Assembly: GCA_025359285.1 (NCBI GenBank)
Contig: JANYGV010000170.1
Coordinates: forward strand, 1 to 36,220
Length of the DNA stretch: 36,220 nt
Origin: Burkholderiales bacterium
Lineage (GTDB): Bacteria; Pseudomonadota; Gammaproteobacteria; Burkholderiales; Usitatibacteraceae
Direction of reading: 5' to 3'
Below the pieces are notes generated by a model that saw only the letters and a program-made list of their open reading frames with translations, was not told the origin of the DNA and ran no database searches. The position numbers and the translations under genes are program-made. Of the stretch, positions 18,801-27,256 are shown piece by piece (position 1 is the first letter of the stretch; each line of letters begins with the position of its first letter).

Positions 18801-19057
18801 TGATGACAGCACTTGCGATGATTATCGGCATGCTGCCGATGGCGCTCGGATTTGGTGAGGGTGGCGAGCAAAATGCCCCGCTGGGCCGCGCCATTATTGG
18901 TGGGCTGCTGTTTGCTACCCTGTCTACTCTGGTTTTTGTGCCGTTGGTATTTGCCGGTGTTCATCAGCGCCTGCTGCGTCGCGGCATTCGGTCCAATCGT
19001 CCCAATAGCCTCCCTCTAGCCGCCACCGATTCGGCTATCGCCACTGGAAATCTCTGA
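15845..19057 (+). CDS. Efflux RND transporter permease subunit
   Basis: 1070 aa; MWIVSIALRRPYTFIVMALLIFLSAPLVLMRMATDIFPEINIPVISIIWNYTGLSAQEM; LGGLALAVGILVDDATVTIENIER; full-length AcrB-like architecture. Confidence 0.95.
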   Translation: MWIVSIALRRPYTFIVMALLIFLSAPLVLMRMATDIFPEINIPVISIIWNYTGLSAQEMGQRITATNERVLTTTVNDIEHIESQSLSGVAVIKVFFQPGANIPTAIAQIAAIEQSVQRQLPPGITPPLVIKYSASSIPVIQLGVSSDVQSEQSLFDIALNSVRNKLVTIPGVAIPFPYGGKNRVVSVDLDPKALQAKGLSPIDVVNAINVQNLILPGGTVKLGATEFSVNLNGSPRVIDELNDIPVRTQNGATISLGEVAHVRDGFSPQTNVARQDGKRGVLLSVLKNGGASSLQIVESLRAQLKDISASLSSDINVKPIFDQSVFIKAAITGVVHEGLIAACLTAAMILLFLGNWRTTCIIAISIPLSVLASLLMLYALGETINIMTLGGLALAVGILVDDATVTIENIERYLHLGHDLETSILEGAGEIAIPALVSTLCICIVFVPMFFLTGVARFLFVPLAEAVMFAMVASYILSRTLVPTLVMLFMKNAAHASAEARPDLLQRVYRRFDANFEKLRGGYIVVLSALLPRRGRYAAFFLTFCVASCGLYFVLGRDFFPSVDAGLIRLHFRAPTGTRIEETARMADEIQAVIRQTIPAHELATVLDNLGLPFSGINLSYSNAGTIGAFDGEILIGLTAEHAATNGYIEALRRDLPKQFPGLEFFFQPADVVTQILNFGLPAAIDVQFAGNNIRDNFALATDLQKTLQQIPGAVDVHIQQRQNQPALQLNMDRNRLQQNGLSAANVAQSVLIPLSGSSQTAPAFWLNPQNGIAYNISVQTPQYQMDSVDAMLQIPVGNGTVGSPTQLLSNVVQLSSGREQAVVSRFNIEPVVDIYVSVSGRDLGAVANDVERAIDVIRPKLGKGAKVTMRGQVQTMKSSFIGLGVGLLMAIALVYLLIVVNFQSWLDPLIIISALPAAIAGIAWMLFLTGTTLSVPALTGAIMTMGVATANSILMVSFARQRLDAGELPLSAALEAGATRLRPVLMTALAMIIGMLPMALGFGEGGEQNAPLGRAIIGGLLFATLSTLVFVPLVFAGVHQRLLRRGIRSNRPNSLPLAATDSAIATGNL

Positions 19058-19058
19058 T

Positions 19059-20318
19059 ATGTCCAAAACTCGCCACGCCGCCATCGGCATCCATCACCCC
19101 GTCAACGGTAAACGCCCACCCGTTACCAGACTGCGTTTATTGAGGCGCGTACACCTATTCGCTCTGTTGCTGATCGGCGTGCTGATAATTGGCATCGTGA
19201 TCGTCGCAAGCATCCGCGCCGCCCGTGCCGATGCGCTGGCGCAAACAGCGCGCGAACAATCGACTCGTTATGTCATCGTTACCCAGCCGACTGCAGTATC
19301 AGGCGACTACTTGCTGCGTCTGCCGGGCAGCCTGCAAGCGTTGGTAGAAGCGCCGATCTATGCACGCGTCGGCGGCTATTTGACGCGCTGGTATAAGGAT
19401 ATTGGCGACCCGGTCAAACAAGGCGAGCTGCTCGCGCAACTTGACGTACCCGAACTCACCCAGCAATTAAATGAAGCGCTCGCCTTGCAGCGTCAAACGG
19501 CGACCAATCTCAAGCTCGCCGAATCTACTTTTGAGCGCTGGGAAGCGCTGCGCAAGCGAGATGCTGTTTCGCCACAAGAATTCGATGAAAAACGGAACGG
19601 ACTGGCCGTTGCCAATGCTGCCGCAGCGGCCTCACTGGCAACGGTCAAACGCCTGCAAGAACAAGTTGGTTACAGCCGCATCACCGCGCCCTTTGCTGGC
19701 GTAATTACGCGGCGCAATATTGATGTTGGTAATTTAATCGATGCCGGCAGTGGCACCAAGCTGCTATTTACGTTAGCCAAATCAGACCAGCTGCGAGCCT
19801 ACATTTATGTGCCGCAAAATTATGCCCTGCAGGTCAAGATTGGCGATAAAGCCGACATCACGCTGCGTGAAATGCCGGGGCGCAAATTTAGCGGCACCAT
19901 CGTGCGCACGGCTAAAGCGATCGATCCTATTACTCGCACCCTGCAAGTCGAGGTAAGCCTTACGAATGACAATGGCGTGTTGCTGCCAGGTGCCTATGCG
20001 GAGGTCGCGATTCGAACCAAAACCAGCGAGGCAAACAAGGTCGTGGCGGTACCGGGCAACACATTATTATTCCGGCCAGATGGGCCGCGCGTCGGCGTGG
20101 TGAACGCGGAAGGCAAGGTTCATTTGCAGCCCGTAAAAATCAGCCGTGAAATGGGGATTGATATTGAGCTCAGCAGCGGACTCAGTATTGGCGACCGCAT
20201 TATCGTGAACCCGCCGGATGGACTTGCCGAGGGCGATATGGTTACCGTGGCTAAGCCAGCAGCGCCAGCCTCTATCGCGCCCTCGGCAGCCAAACCTGAA
20301 TCTAGGAAAGCGCCTTGA
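19059..20318 (+). CDS. Efflux RND transporter periplasmic adaptor (membrane fusion protein)
   Basis: APIYARVGGYLTRWYKDIGDPVKQGELLAQLDVPEL; YSRITAPFAGVITRRNIDVGNLIDAG; starts 1 nt after the permease stop. Confidence 0.94.
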   Translation: MSKTRHAAIGIHHPVNGKRPPVTRLRLLRRVHLFALLLIGVLIIGIVIVASIRAARADALAQTAREQSTRYVIVTQPTAVSGDYLLRLPGSLQALVEAPIYARVGGYLTRWYKDIGDPVKQGELLAQLDVPELTQQLNEALALQRQTATNLKLAESTFERWEALRKRDAVSPQEFDEKRNGLAVANAAAAASLATVKRLQEQVGYSRITAPFAGVITRRNIDVGNLIDAGSGTKLLFTLAKSDQLRAYIYVPQNYALQVKIGDKADITLREMPGRKFSGTIVRTAKAIDPITRTLQVEVSLTNDNGVLLPGAYAEVAIRTKTSEANKVVAVPGNTLLFRPDGPRVGVVNAEGKVHLQPVKISREMGIDIELSSGLSIGDRIIVNPPDGLAEGDMVTVAKPAAPASIAPSAAKPESRKAP

Positions 20319-21763
20319 AACGCACCATCGCCAATGTGCTGACGGAAATCGCAGCGATAGCGGGCATGGCGATGCTTTCAGCTTGCGCGATTGGCCCCGA
20401 ATATGTCCGGCCAGATGCAACGATGGCAACGATGGCCGCGAATTGGAAGACCGAGCCGGGCTGGCAAGTTAGCGCACCGCGTGATGGCGATATAAAAGGA
20501 GAATGGTGGGAAATTTTTGATGATGTCGAGCTAAACACGCTGGAAGCACAAGCCCTATCGTTTGGCCAAAATCTGCGCGTGGCACAAGCTCGCGTTGAAC
20601 AAGCCCGAGCACAGGCAAATGTGGCGAACGCCGGGTTCTTTCCCCGTCTGGGCGTGCAAGCAGGCGAAACCCGCAACCGCACCTCGGCGGACCGACCCAA
20701 GGCAAGCTACAACACGCCAGTCAGCTCGGTGACTCAAAATGATTTCAACGCAAGCTTTGTATTAAGTTACGAGCTGGATTTTTTCGGCAAGATTCGCGCG
20801 CAATCGAATGCGGCCACGTCGAATGCTGGACAGGTAAATGCGGATTTTGAAAACGCGCGTTTGATCGTAACCGCCGAATTAGCAGCAGATTATTTCGCGC
20901 TTCGCGAGCTGGATGCGGAAATTGATCTTATTGGCAAAACCTTAGCCGCCCAGCAACGAGGGCTTGATTTTTTAAGCGCACGATACGAATTGGGTGCTAG
21001 CTCAGTGCTTGATCTCAAACAGCAAAAATCCCGCATCGCCGCGACCCAAACGCAAGCGGTTCAGCTTCAAGATCAGCGCGCCAAATATTCAAATGCGATC
21101 GCCACGTTAATTGGCACACCCCCACCTAGTTTCACCGTAAAGCAAAGCGCGAAAATGCCAGCCGTTCCTGACGTGCCATTATTTGCGCCGTCCCAACTAT
21201 TAGAGCGTCGGCCCGACATCGGCTCGGCTGAGCGAGCTATGGCGGCGGCGAATGCCCAGATCGGCGTTGCTAAAAGCGCGTTCTTCCCGTCTGTTGCTTT
21301 AAATGCCCAGTACGGAAGCGATGCCAACCAGTGGGCGCAGTTATTTACGGCTCCCAGCATATTGTGGGCGGTAGGCTTAAGCGTAAGTCAAACATTGTTC
21401 GATGCCGGTCGCACCCGCGCCAATGTTGCGTTTAACGAAGCAGGCTATCAGCTCACCGTAGCGAACTATCGACAGGCGGTATTGGTCGCCATGCAAGAAG
21501 TTCAGGACGGCCTTAACAGCACCGCCAATCTGCAACAAATTATGATTTCCGCCAATACGGCCGCCGCCAATTCAGCCGAATTTTTTAATCTCACCGATGA
21601 TCGGTATAAAGCAGGCATCGCCACCCGCCTCGAATTAGTGCTAGCCGAGGAAACCATGTTGAATAATCAGCGAATTGTGGTCCAGCAAACGGGTCAGCAA
21701 TTACTCAATAGCGTACGGCTTATCAAAGCGCTAGGCGGCGGATGGCACAATCCGGCACTGTGA
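20315..21763 (+). CDS. Efflux transporter outer-membrane factor (NodT/OprM family)
   Basis: Lipobox-like MLSACAIGPEYVRPD; SYELDFFGKIRAQ; LLERRPDIGSAERAMAAANAQIGVAKSAFFPSV; TTGA overlap with the upstream gene. Confidence 0.94.
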   Translation: MKRTIANVLTEIAAIAGMAMLSACAIGPEYVRPDATMATMAANWKTEPGWQVSAPRDGDIKGEWWEIFDDVELNTLEAQALSFGQNLRVAQARVEQARAQANVANAGFFPRLGVQAGETRNRTSADRPKASYNTPVSSVTQNDFNASFVLSYELDFFGKIRAQSNAATSNAGQVNADFENARLIVTAELAADYFALRELDAEIDLIGKTLAAQQRGLDFLSARYELGASSVLDLKQQKSRIAATQTQAVQLQDQRAKYSNAIATLIGTPPPSFTVKQSAKMPAVPDVPLFAPSQLLERRPDIGSAERAMAAANAQIGVAKSAFFPSVALNAQYGSDANQWAQLFTAPSILWAVGLSVSQTLFDAGRTRANVAFNEAGYQLTVANYRQAVLVAMQEVQDGLNSTANLQQIMISANTAAANSAEFFNLTDDRYKAGIATRLELVLAEETMLNNQRIVVQQTGQQLLNSVRLIKALGGGWHNPAL

Positions 21764-21898
21764 GTGTTCCTCCGCCGGCTACTTTGCAAAGTTAGACCTG
21801 CTTAAATTTCATTTGAATTTGAGTCCACTCGAGTACGATTTGTCAGCCTGCACGAAATTGCATGAACTGCGCAATTGATGTCGTGCAAAGCGTTCGCT

Positions 21899-22981
21899 CT
21901 AAGCGTAGTACTGCCCAAACGGGCTACCAATAAACACGGGCAGCGGGACAGACTCTTGCCTCACAAACCCGCTCCCCACTTGTTTGCTCGCTTCCAATTT
22001 TCCACTGGCCAGCAAATCAACCATCGTGCAGATGCCGGATGCGGTAGTGAGCTGAATCGCGGAGAGCAATTTGCCGCTTACTTTTTTGGCGTAGATTTTT
22101 TTGGCGTAACTCTCTTGTGCGAGGCGGCCTTCGCGGTTGCCAGTCACGGAGACAAATACGAGCACGACGTCCTGAAATGTAATCGGGATCGCCGTTTCAA
22201 GCACGTCCTTCAGCAATTCACGGCGTTCAGATAGTCGCAAATCGTTGACGAGGATTTTCATGATGGCGCAGTGGCCGGGATAGCGGACGGTTTTGTAATT
22301 CAAATTCTGCACGCGACCTGCCAGCGATTCACACAGCGTTCCCAAGCCGCCCGAGGTATTGAATGCTTCGTAGTCCAGCCCGTCCATCGAAAAATGCTCC
22401 AACTCTTCCATCGGCGGCGTTTCTTTTATTTTGCCATCGATGATCGCTTCACACGGGTTCAAATATTCGTTAATGAGGCCGTCGGTGGACCAGGTCAAAT
22501 TGTATTTGAGCGCATTGGTCGGATAGATTGGCAATGCGCCCACACGCATATTCACATCGCGTAACGTTTCAAATTTTTGCGCTAGCTCATTGGCCACAAC
22601 CGAGATAAAGCCCGGTGCCAAGCCACACTGCGGCATGAAAACTGTGCTGGCACCTTTGGCGATTTCTTTGACGACCTTGGTGCTTTCTACGTCTTCGGTC
22701 AAATCAAAATAATGAGCATTCAAATTACGGGCGAGCTTGGCTAATTTAGCGGTCAAGTAAAACGGACACGCTGAAATAACAACATCCACACCTTTTAATT
22801 GTGCGGTTAAATCATCGTTGGCAACATCGGCCACGACCACTATCGCGCCCAATGCTTTCATGGGTGCCAAGCGTTCTGCGTCTTTATCCACCACGGTCAG
22901 CTTGTAACCACCGACCGATTGAAACAAGGTGACGATAGCTTCGCCGATTTTTCCTGAGCCGATAAGTGCAACGTGCATCAT
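21899..22981 (-). CDS. Saccharopine dehydrogenase family protein
   Basis: MMHVALIGSGKIGEAIVTLFQSVGGYKLTVVDKD...; GVDVVISACPFYLTAKLAKLA...HYFDLTEDVESTK; MPQCGLAPGFISVVANELA; start taken at MMHVALIG. Confidence 0.88.
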   Translation of the reverse strand: MMHVALIGSGKIGEAIVTLFQSVGGYKLTVVDKDAERLAPMKALGAIVVVADVANDDLTAQLKGVDVVISACPFYLTAKLAKLARNLNAHYFDLTEDVESTKVVKEIAKGASTVFMPQCGLAPGFISVVANELAQKFETLRDVNMRVGALPIYPTNALKYNLTWSTDGLINEYLNPCEAIIDGKIKETPPMEELEHFSMDGLDYEAFNTSGGLGTLCESLAGRVQNLNYKTVRYPGHCAIMKILVNDLRLSERRELLKDVLETAIPITFQDVVLVFVSVTGNREGRLAQESYAKKIYAKKVSGKLLSAIQLTTASGICTMVDLLASGKLEASKQVGSGFVRQESVPLPVFIGSPFGQYYA

Positions 22982-23079
22982 GGTGATGATTCCCGAAAGT
23001 GGTTTTAATGGAGCTAATACCCACACTGTAGGGTTTGCGGCCTTAAATTCGTAGCTGCAAAATGTTCATTTGTTCGGCT

Positions 23080-23103
23080 AAAATTAAGCATAACGCTAAT
23101 TTT
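23080..23103. promoter_or_regulatory. Inverted repeat in divergent promoter region, possible Lrp-type operator
   Basis: AAAATTA-agcataacgc-TAATTTT lies just upstream of the Lrp/AsnC ATG at 23114 and between divergent genes. Confidence 0.4.
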
Positions 23104-23113
23104 TTTATACATT

Positions 23114-23551
23114 ATGATAAATTCACTCACCAGCGCCGAGCACGAGCTCCTTAACTTATTGCGGGCAGATGCACGCGCCAGCGTCGCCGACATTGCCCGT
23201 CAGCTTGGTCTGGCAAGAGCAACAGTGCAGGAGCGGATTCGCCGTCTCGAGCAAAAAAGCGTAATTCAAGGTTATACCGTTCGCCTAGACCCCAGCTATA
23301 GCCGTAGCCGCGTCACAGCGCATACCTTGTTGCGCGTAGACGCTAAAAAAGCCGAGAAACTATATGAAGTTCTCAGGAAAATGCCCTCGGTGAGCGGCGT
23401 TTATGCGTTATCGGGCGAATTCGATGCGCTAGCCGTATTGCAAGCCGACACCACCGCAGAGCTTGATGAGGCATTGGATCAATTGGGCAGGCAGGATGCG
23501 GTGGAGCGCACGCAGACATCTATTGTTCTGAGCGTGAAATTTGAGCGTTAA
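23114..23551 (+). CDS. Lrp/AsnC family transcriptional regulator
   Basis: EHELLNLLRADARASVADIARQLGLARATVQERIRRLEQKSVIQGYTVRLDP; C-terminal RAM-like domain. Confidence 0.94.
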   Translation: MINSLTSAEHELLNLLRADARASVADIARQLGLARATVQERIRRLEQKSVIQGYTVRLDPSYSRSRVTAHTLLRVDAKKAEKLYEVLRKMPSVSGVYALSGEFDALAVLQADTTAELDEALDQLGRQDAVERTQTSIVLSVKFER

Positions 23552-23606
23552 TATTTGTGCGCTGATGTTTGAGCACTAATCTCTGGTGCCGATTGCGCAT
23601 AAGACT

Positions 23607-23615
23607 TGGTATAAT
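23607..23615 (+). promoter_or_regulatory. Extended -10 element upstream of rhlE
   Basis: TGGTATAAT (TGN-TATAAT); no clear -35. Would give a leader of about 130 nt before the ATG at 23751. Confidence 0.4.
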
Positions 23616-23750
23616 TCCACGAAGCGTTGTTCCAGTCCCCGCGCTGCAAGTCAATCACGACCTCGCTTATTTAAGCAAACATCCCCGCACCTAGACTGGC
23701 GTTCCCACACAAATCGGAGCGACAGGTTCGAAACATTCGAAAGTTGTCTC

Positions 23751-25247
23751 ATGTCATTTTCCGCTCTCGGTTTATCTGAGCCGATCGTTCGTGCTGTTTC
23801 CGAACACGGTTACACCATACCAACCCCAATACAAATGCAGGCTATTCCGGCCGTTCTAAATGGCGGCGATCTGCTCGCAGGCGCGCAAACAGGAACCGGC
23901 AAAACCGCTGGATTTACACTCCCCATATTGCAACGCCTGGTTGCTAACCCTCGCCCCGCAAATGCGGGTAAAAAAGTGATCCGCGTTCTGGTATTGACGC
24001 CAACGCGGGAGCTTGCCGCACAGGTTGAAGAAAGTGTTCGCACTTACGGCAAATACGCCGGCGTCAAATCCACCGTAATTTATGGCGGTGTGGGTATCAA
24101 CCCGCAAATTTCCATACTGCGTCAGGGCGTCGATATTTTGGTCGCCACACCGGGTCGGCTGTTGGATCATCATCAACAGCGCACGGTAGATCTTTCTCAT
24201 GTCGAAATTCTGGTGCTCGACGAAGCCGACCGAATGCTTGATATGGGTTTTATTCACGACATTAAAAAGGTGCTGGCGGTTCTGCCTAAAAAGCGCCAAA
24301 ACCTGCTGTTCTCGGCAACATTTTCCGAAGAAATCAAGAAGCTGGCGGATGGCCTGCTGGACAATCCAGCACTCATTGAAGTCGCGCGGCGCAATTCAAC
24401 CGTTGAAATGATCACGCAAAAAGTGCATCCGGTTGATCGCGACAAGAAAAAAGACCTGCTGATTCATCTCATCAAGCAAAACAACTGGCATCAAGTGTTG
24501 GTGTTTACGCGTACCAAGCACGGCGCGAATCGTTTGGCTGAGCAACTTAACAAGTCAAACATTACGGCCTTAGCTATTCACGGCAACAAGAGCCAAGCTG
24601 CCCGCACCAAAGCGTTGGCTGAATTCAAAACGGGTGACCTCGCGGTATTGGTAGCGACTGATATTGCAGCGCGTGGAATCGACATTGACCAATTACCGCA
24701 TGTCGTGAATTTTGAGATTCCAAATGTGCCGGAAGATTATGTGCACCGGATTGGCCGTACCGGCCGTGCAGGCGCGACCGGCGAAGCGATTTCATTGGTC
24801 TGCGTGGATGAGAAAAAAATGTTCTACGATATTGAGCGCTTGATTAAGCGTGATGTTGAGAGCGTGGTTATTCCTGGATTCGAGCCAGATCCAAACGCAA
24901 AGCCTGAACCCATTCAATTGCGTTCCCAAGACCATCAACCGCGCGGCAGAGGTCAGGGCAACAAGCCTGGGCAACCCCGGGGTCAAAGCGGACGCGCAAA
25001 ATCCGGCAGTAGCGGTAACGGTGCTGGGAACGGAAATAGCAGCGGGCGCACCCCGCCAAGAAGCACAGCGGATGCGGGCCGCAGGCCATTAGGCGAGGCC
25101 AAGCGCACGCTAGCTCAGGGCGCGCGCGGAGCGGGGGCGGGGGCGGGGGCAGGGTCAGGCACGAGCACAAACGTATCACAAGCGCGCCGCACTGGCGGCG
25201 GCGTTCCATCGGCAACCCCGGCATTATTTCGCAAGTCGGGGCGTTAG
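23751..25247 (+). CDS. rhlE: DEAD-box ATP-dependent RNA helicase RhlE-like
   Basis: [81 protein letters not shown]; Gly/Arg-rich tail. Start taken at 23751. Confidence 0.92.
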   Translation: MSFSALGLSEPIVRAVSEHGYTIPTPIQMQAIPAVLNGGDLLAGAQTGTGKTAGFTLPILQRLVANPRPANAGKKVIRVLVLTPTRELAAQVEESVRTYGKYAGVKSTVIYGGVGINPQISILRQGVDILVATPGRLLDHHQQRTVDLSHVEILVLDEADRMLDMGFIHDIKKVLAVLPKKRQNLLFSATFSEEIKKLADGLLDNPALIEVARRNSTVEMITQKVHPVDRDKKKDLLIHLIKQNNWHQVLVFTRTKHGANRLAEQLNKSNITALAIHGNKSQAARTKALAEFKTGDLAVLVATDIAARGIDIDQLPHVVNFEIPNVPEDYVHRIGRTGRAGATGEAISLVCVDEKKMFYDIERLIKRDVESVVIPGFEPDPNAKPEPIQLRSQDHQPRGRGQGNKPGQPRGQSGRAKSGSSGNGAGNGNSSGRTPPRSTADAGRRPLGEAKRTLAQGARGAGAGAGAGSGTSTNVSQARRTGGGVPSATPALFRKSGR

Positions 25248-25256
25248 ATAGATGAA

Positions 25257-25290
25257 CAGCTTGCGTATGTATATACCGCAGCGCAAGCTG
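25257..25290. repeat. Inverted repeat downstream of rhlE
   Basis: CAGCTTGCG (25257-25265) and CGCAAGCTG (25282-25290), perfect 9-bp arms. Confidence 0.6.
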
Positions 25291-25342
25291 AGTTCGATAT
25301 GACGCGCTAGCAAGGATTCGGGAACCGGACGAGAGGCTGCAA

Positions 25343-26203
25343 ATGCTCAGAACGCTGCTAATAATTTCTGCACTCTCTGCACAGCTCCTTTTTTTCTCCG
25401 CCGTTTTTGCGTCTAATTTCACCAGCCCGTCCGCAAAGCCGCATGCAGCCACCCGCGCGAAATCTTACCCGCTAACATTTAAATGGGCTGACGATACGCC
25501 GATTGTGGGACGCACATTTCCCGCTTACAAGAAGGCCGAGTTGCAGAAATTGCGTCGCGGAGAAACGCTCGAAATTACCGGGCTTTATTCTGCGCAGGAG
25601 CAGCTCGCGGCGGGCAATCCGGCGCCTAATTTGGGCCTCGCCAGGGCGGCAAAAACAGCGGCCCTTTTTGCACCACCGAATCGAAATCGGCCATCTATAC
25701 CTTCTCTACGTTCTAGACCTATCAAACTAATGTCAGGACTGGTGACCGACGACAACTTTTCAGAAATTTCTAAGAAAATAGCTCCATTCGCCAGCGTAAG
25801 TTTTGGTACCGCGGCGATGCCTAGTCCCCAAGCGAATGATTCCTGGCTGAATGGTCCAACTGTCATATTGTTTCCGATCAGAAAAGCCAAACGTCATCCG
25901 AATCTACGGATAAGCGCCTATCTGCGAACGGTTGCTACCGCCTTGAAAACAGATAAAAAGCGAGTGACGTTGACGGGTTTCGCAGATACCCGCGGATCTA
26001 GCGATATGAACCTTCGTTTGGCTAAACACCGAGCAGAATCAGTGAAACAAGAGCTTACGAAACTCGGCGCGCCGGTTGATCAAATCGAAATTTCGACCAA
26101 GATTAAGCCTACTGAAGTCCAGCCTGCCCCGCATAATGACGGCGCAGATGACAGCATTGAGGGCCGCCAACGCAATCGTCGAGTAGAGGTATCTCTGCGC
26201 TAA
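25343..26203 (+). CDS. OmpA-family C-terminal domain protein
   Basis: 286 aa with N-terminal signal; VTLTGFADTRGSSDMNLRLAKHRAESVKQELTKLGAP...EGRQRNRRVEVSLR. Confidence 0.85.
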   Translation: MLRTLLIISALSAQLLFFSAVFASNFTSPSAKPHAATRAKSYPLTFKWADDTPIVGRTFPAYKKAELQKLRRGETLEITGLYSAQEQLAAGNPAPNLGLARAAKTAALFAPPNRNRPSIPSLRSRPIKLMSGLVTDDNFSEISKKIAPFASVSFGTAAMPSPQANDSWLNGPTVILFPIRKAKRHPNLRISAYLRTVATALKTDKKRVTLTGFADTRGSSDMNLRLAKHRAESVKQELTKLGAPVDQIEISTKIKPTEVQPAPHNDGADDSIEGRQRNRRVEVSLR

Positions 26204-26348
26204 TGGCATCGAGGACGGAAGGCTCGTGTCGGCAGCAATCCGCATGAATCGCCTGCACACGATACCTTTGACAAACATGAAACCCGTTATACTTCGATGA
26301 TAAATTCGCGTAAGTAACGAGACGGCCCGCTATCAGCACTGCGCTCGT

Positions 26349-26387
26349 AAAAAAACAAAACCACCCCACGTTTACAAGACGTCGGGG
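26349..26387 (-). terminator. Rho-independent terminator on the minus strand
   Basis: Minus strand CCCCGACGTCTTGTAAACGTGGGG then TGGTTTTGTTTTTTT. Confidence 0.6.
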
Positions 26388-26474
26388 ATGATGTGAACCT
26401 GCGAAAGGCCTTATTTTTAGTTGGAATACATCATGAGTCGCGCCGGATGCGCCCGATATGCTAAAAATAAGGCC
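26349..26474 (-). ncRNA. Candidate small RNA (minus strand) or structured leader region of the TRAP operon
   Basis: Perfect 14-bp stem GGCCTTATTTTTAG(26407-26420)/CTAAAAATAAGGCC(26461-26474); loop ACATCAT(26428-26434) complementary to ATGATGT(26388-26394); minus-strand terminator at 26364-26387 followed by a U-rich tract. Confidence 0.4.
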
Positions 26475-26580
26475 GCTTAATAGTGTGCGTGGCGTCCCGG
26501 CGTTAACTTCGCGGTCCGCTCACAGGTGATTAACAAATAGCGAAAACGTATCGAACAGGGCCTGCCCCCAGGAGAATCGC

Positions 26581-27177
26581 ATGCGAGCCTTACTAAATTT
26601 TTCCAAAATCATCGACGGGCTGAACAATCGCGTCGGCCACCTCGCCTGCTGGCTTACCTTGGTCGCTGTCCTGGTCAGCTCAGGCAATGCCACTTATCTC
26701 TATATATTTGGCGACAGTTCAAACGCATGGCTAGAACTGCAATGGTATCTTTTCTCGGCCGTTTTTTTGCTTTGCGGCGGCTATGCATTGCTGCATAACT
26801 CGCACGTCAGGATTGACGTCATTTATTCTCGTTGGTCGCGGCGTACACAGCTACACATCGATGTGTTTGGCATCTTGTTCTTTTTAATGCCGATGGCCAT
26901 TCTTATTCTTTATCTGTCTTGGCCTGTGTTCATAAACGCCTACATGAGCAAGGAAATGTCATCAAACGCTGGCGGTTTAGTTGTTTGGCCGGCTCGACTG
27001 TTAATGCCCGTCGGATTTTTCTTGCTGGTGCTGCAAGGTCTCTCCGAATTGATTAAACGTATCGCAATCATTCAGGGGCTGATACCTGATCCGACGCTCG
27101 ATGACGGGCCAACCGCCGAAGAAGAACTGGCGCGGGCCATTCAGGAGGCACGCGAAAAAGAATCGCTTCGTGCCTAA
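26581..27177 (+). CDS. dctQ: TRAP transporter small permease (DctQ)
   Basis: 198 aa with four hydrophobic segments; ELQWYLFSAVFLLCGGYALLHNSHVRIDVIYSRWSRRTQLHIDVFG is a DctQ signature; AGGAG ribosome-binding site. Confidence 0.92.
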   Translation: MRALLNFSKIIDGLNNRVGHLACWLTLVAVLVSSGNATYLYIFGDSSNAWLELQWYLFSAVFLLCGGYALLHNSHVRIDVIYSRWSRRTQLHIDVFGILFFLMPMAILILYLSWPVFINAYMSKEMSSNAGGLVVWPARLLMPVGFFLLVLQGLSELIKRIAIIQGLIPDPTLDDGPTAEEELARAIQEAREKESLRA

Positions 27178-27256
27178 GGCGCGAGCGAAGCACTCCAGAG
27201 CCCGTACACACAGCATCAACACGAAAAATCAGGGAAAAGGATAGGACAAAAACCAG

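Noticed and set aside
24868-25452. 194-aa minus-strand ORF opposite rhlE
   Set aside because: Mirror ORF of the GC-rich Gly/Arg tail of rhlE; contains poly-Pro artefact and no domain.
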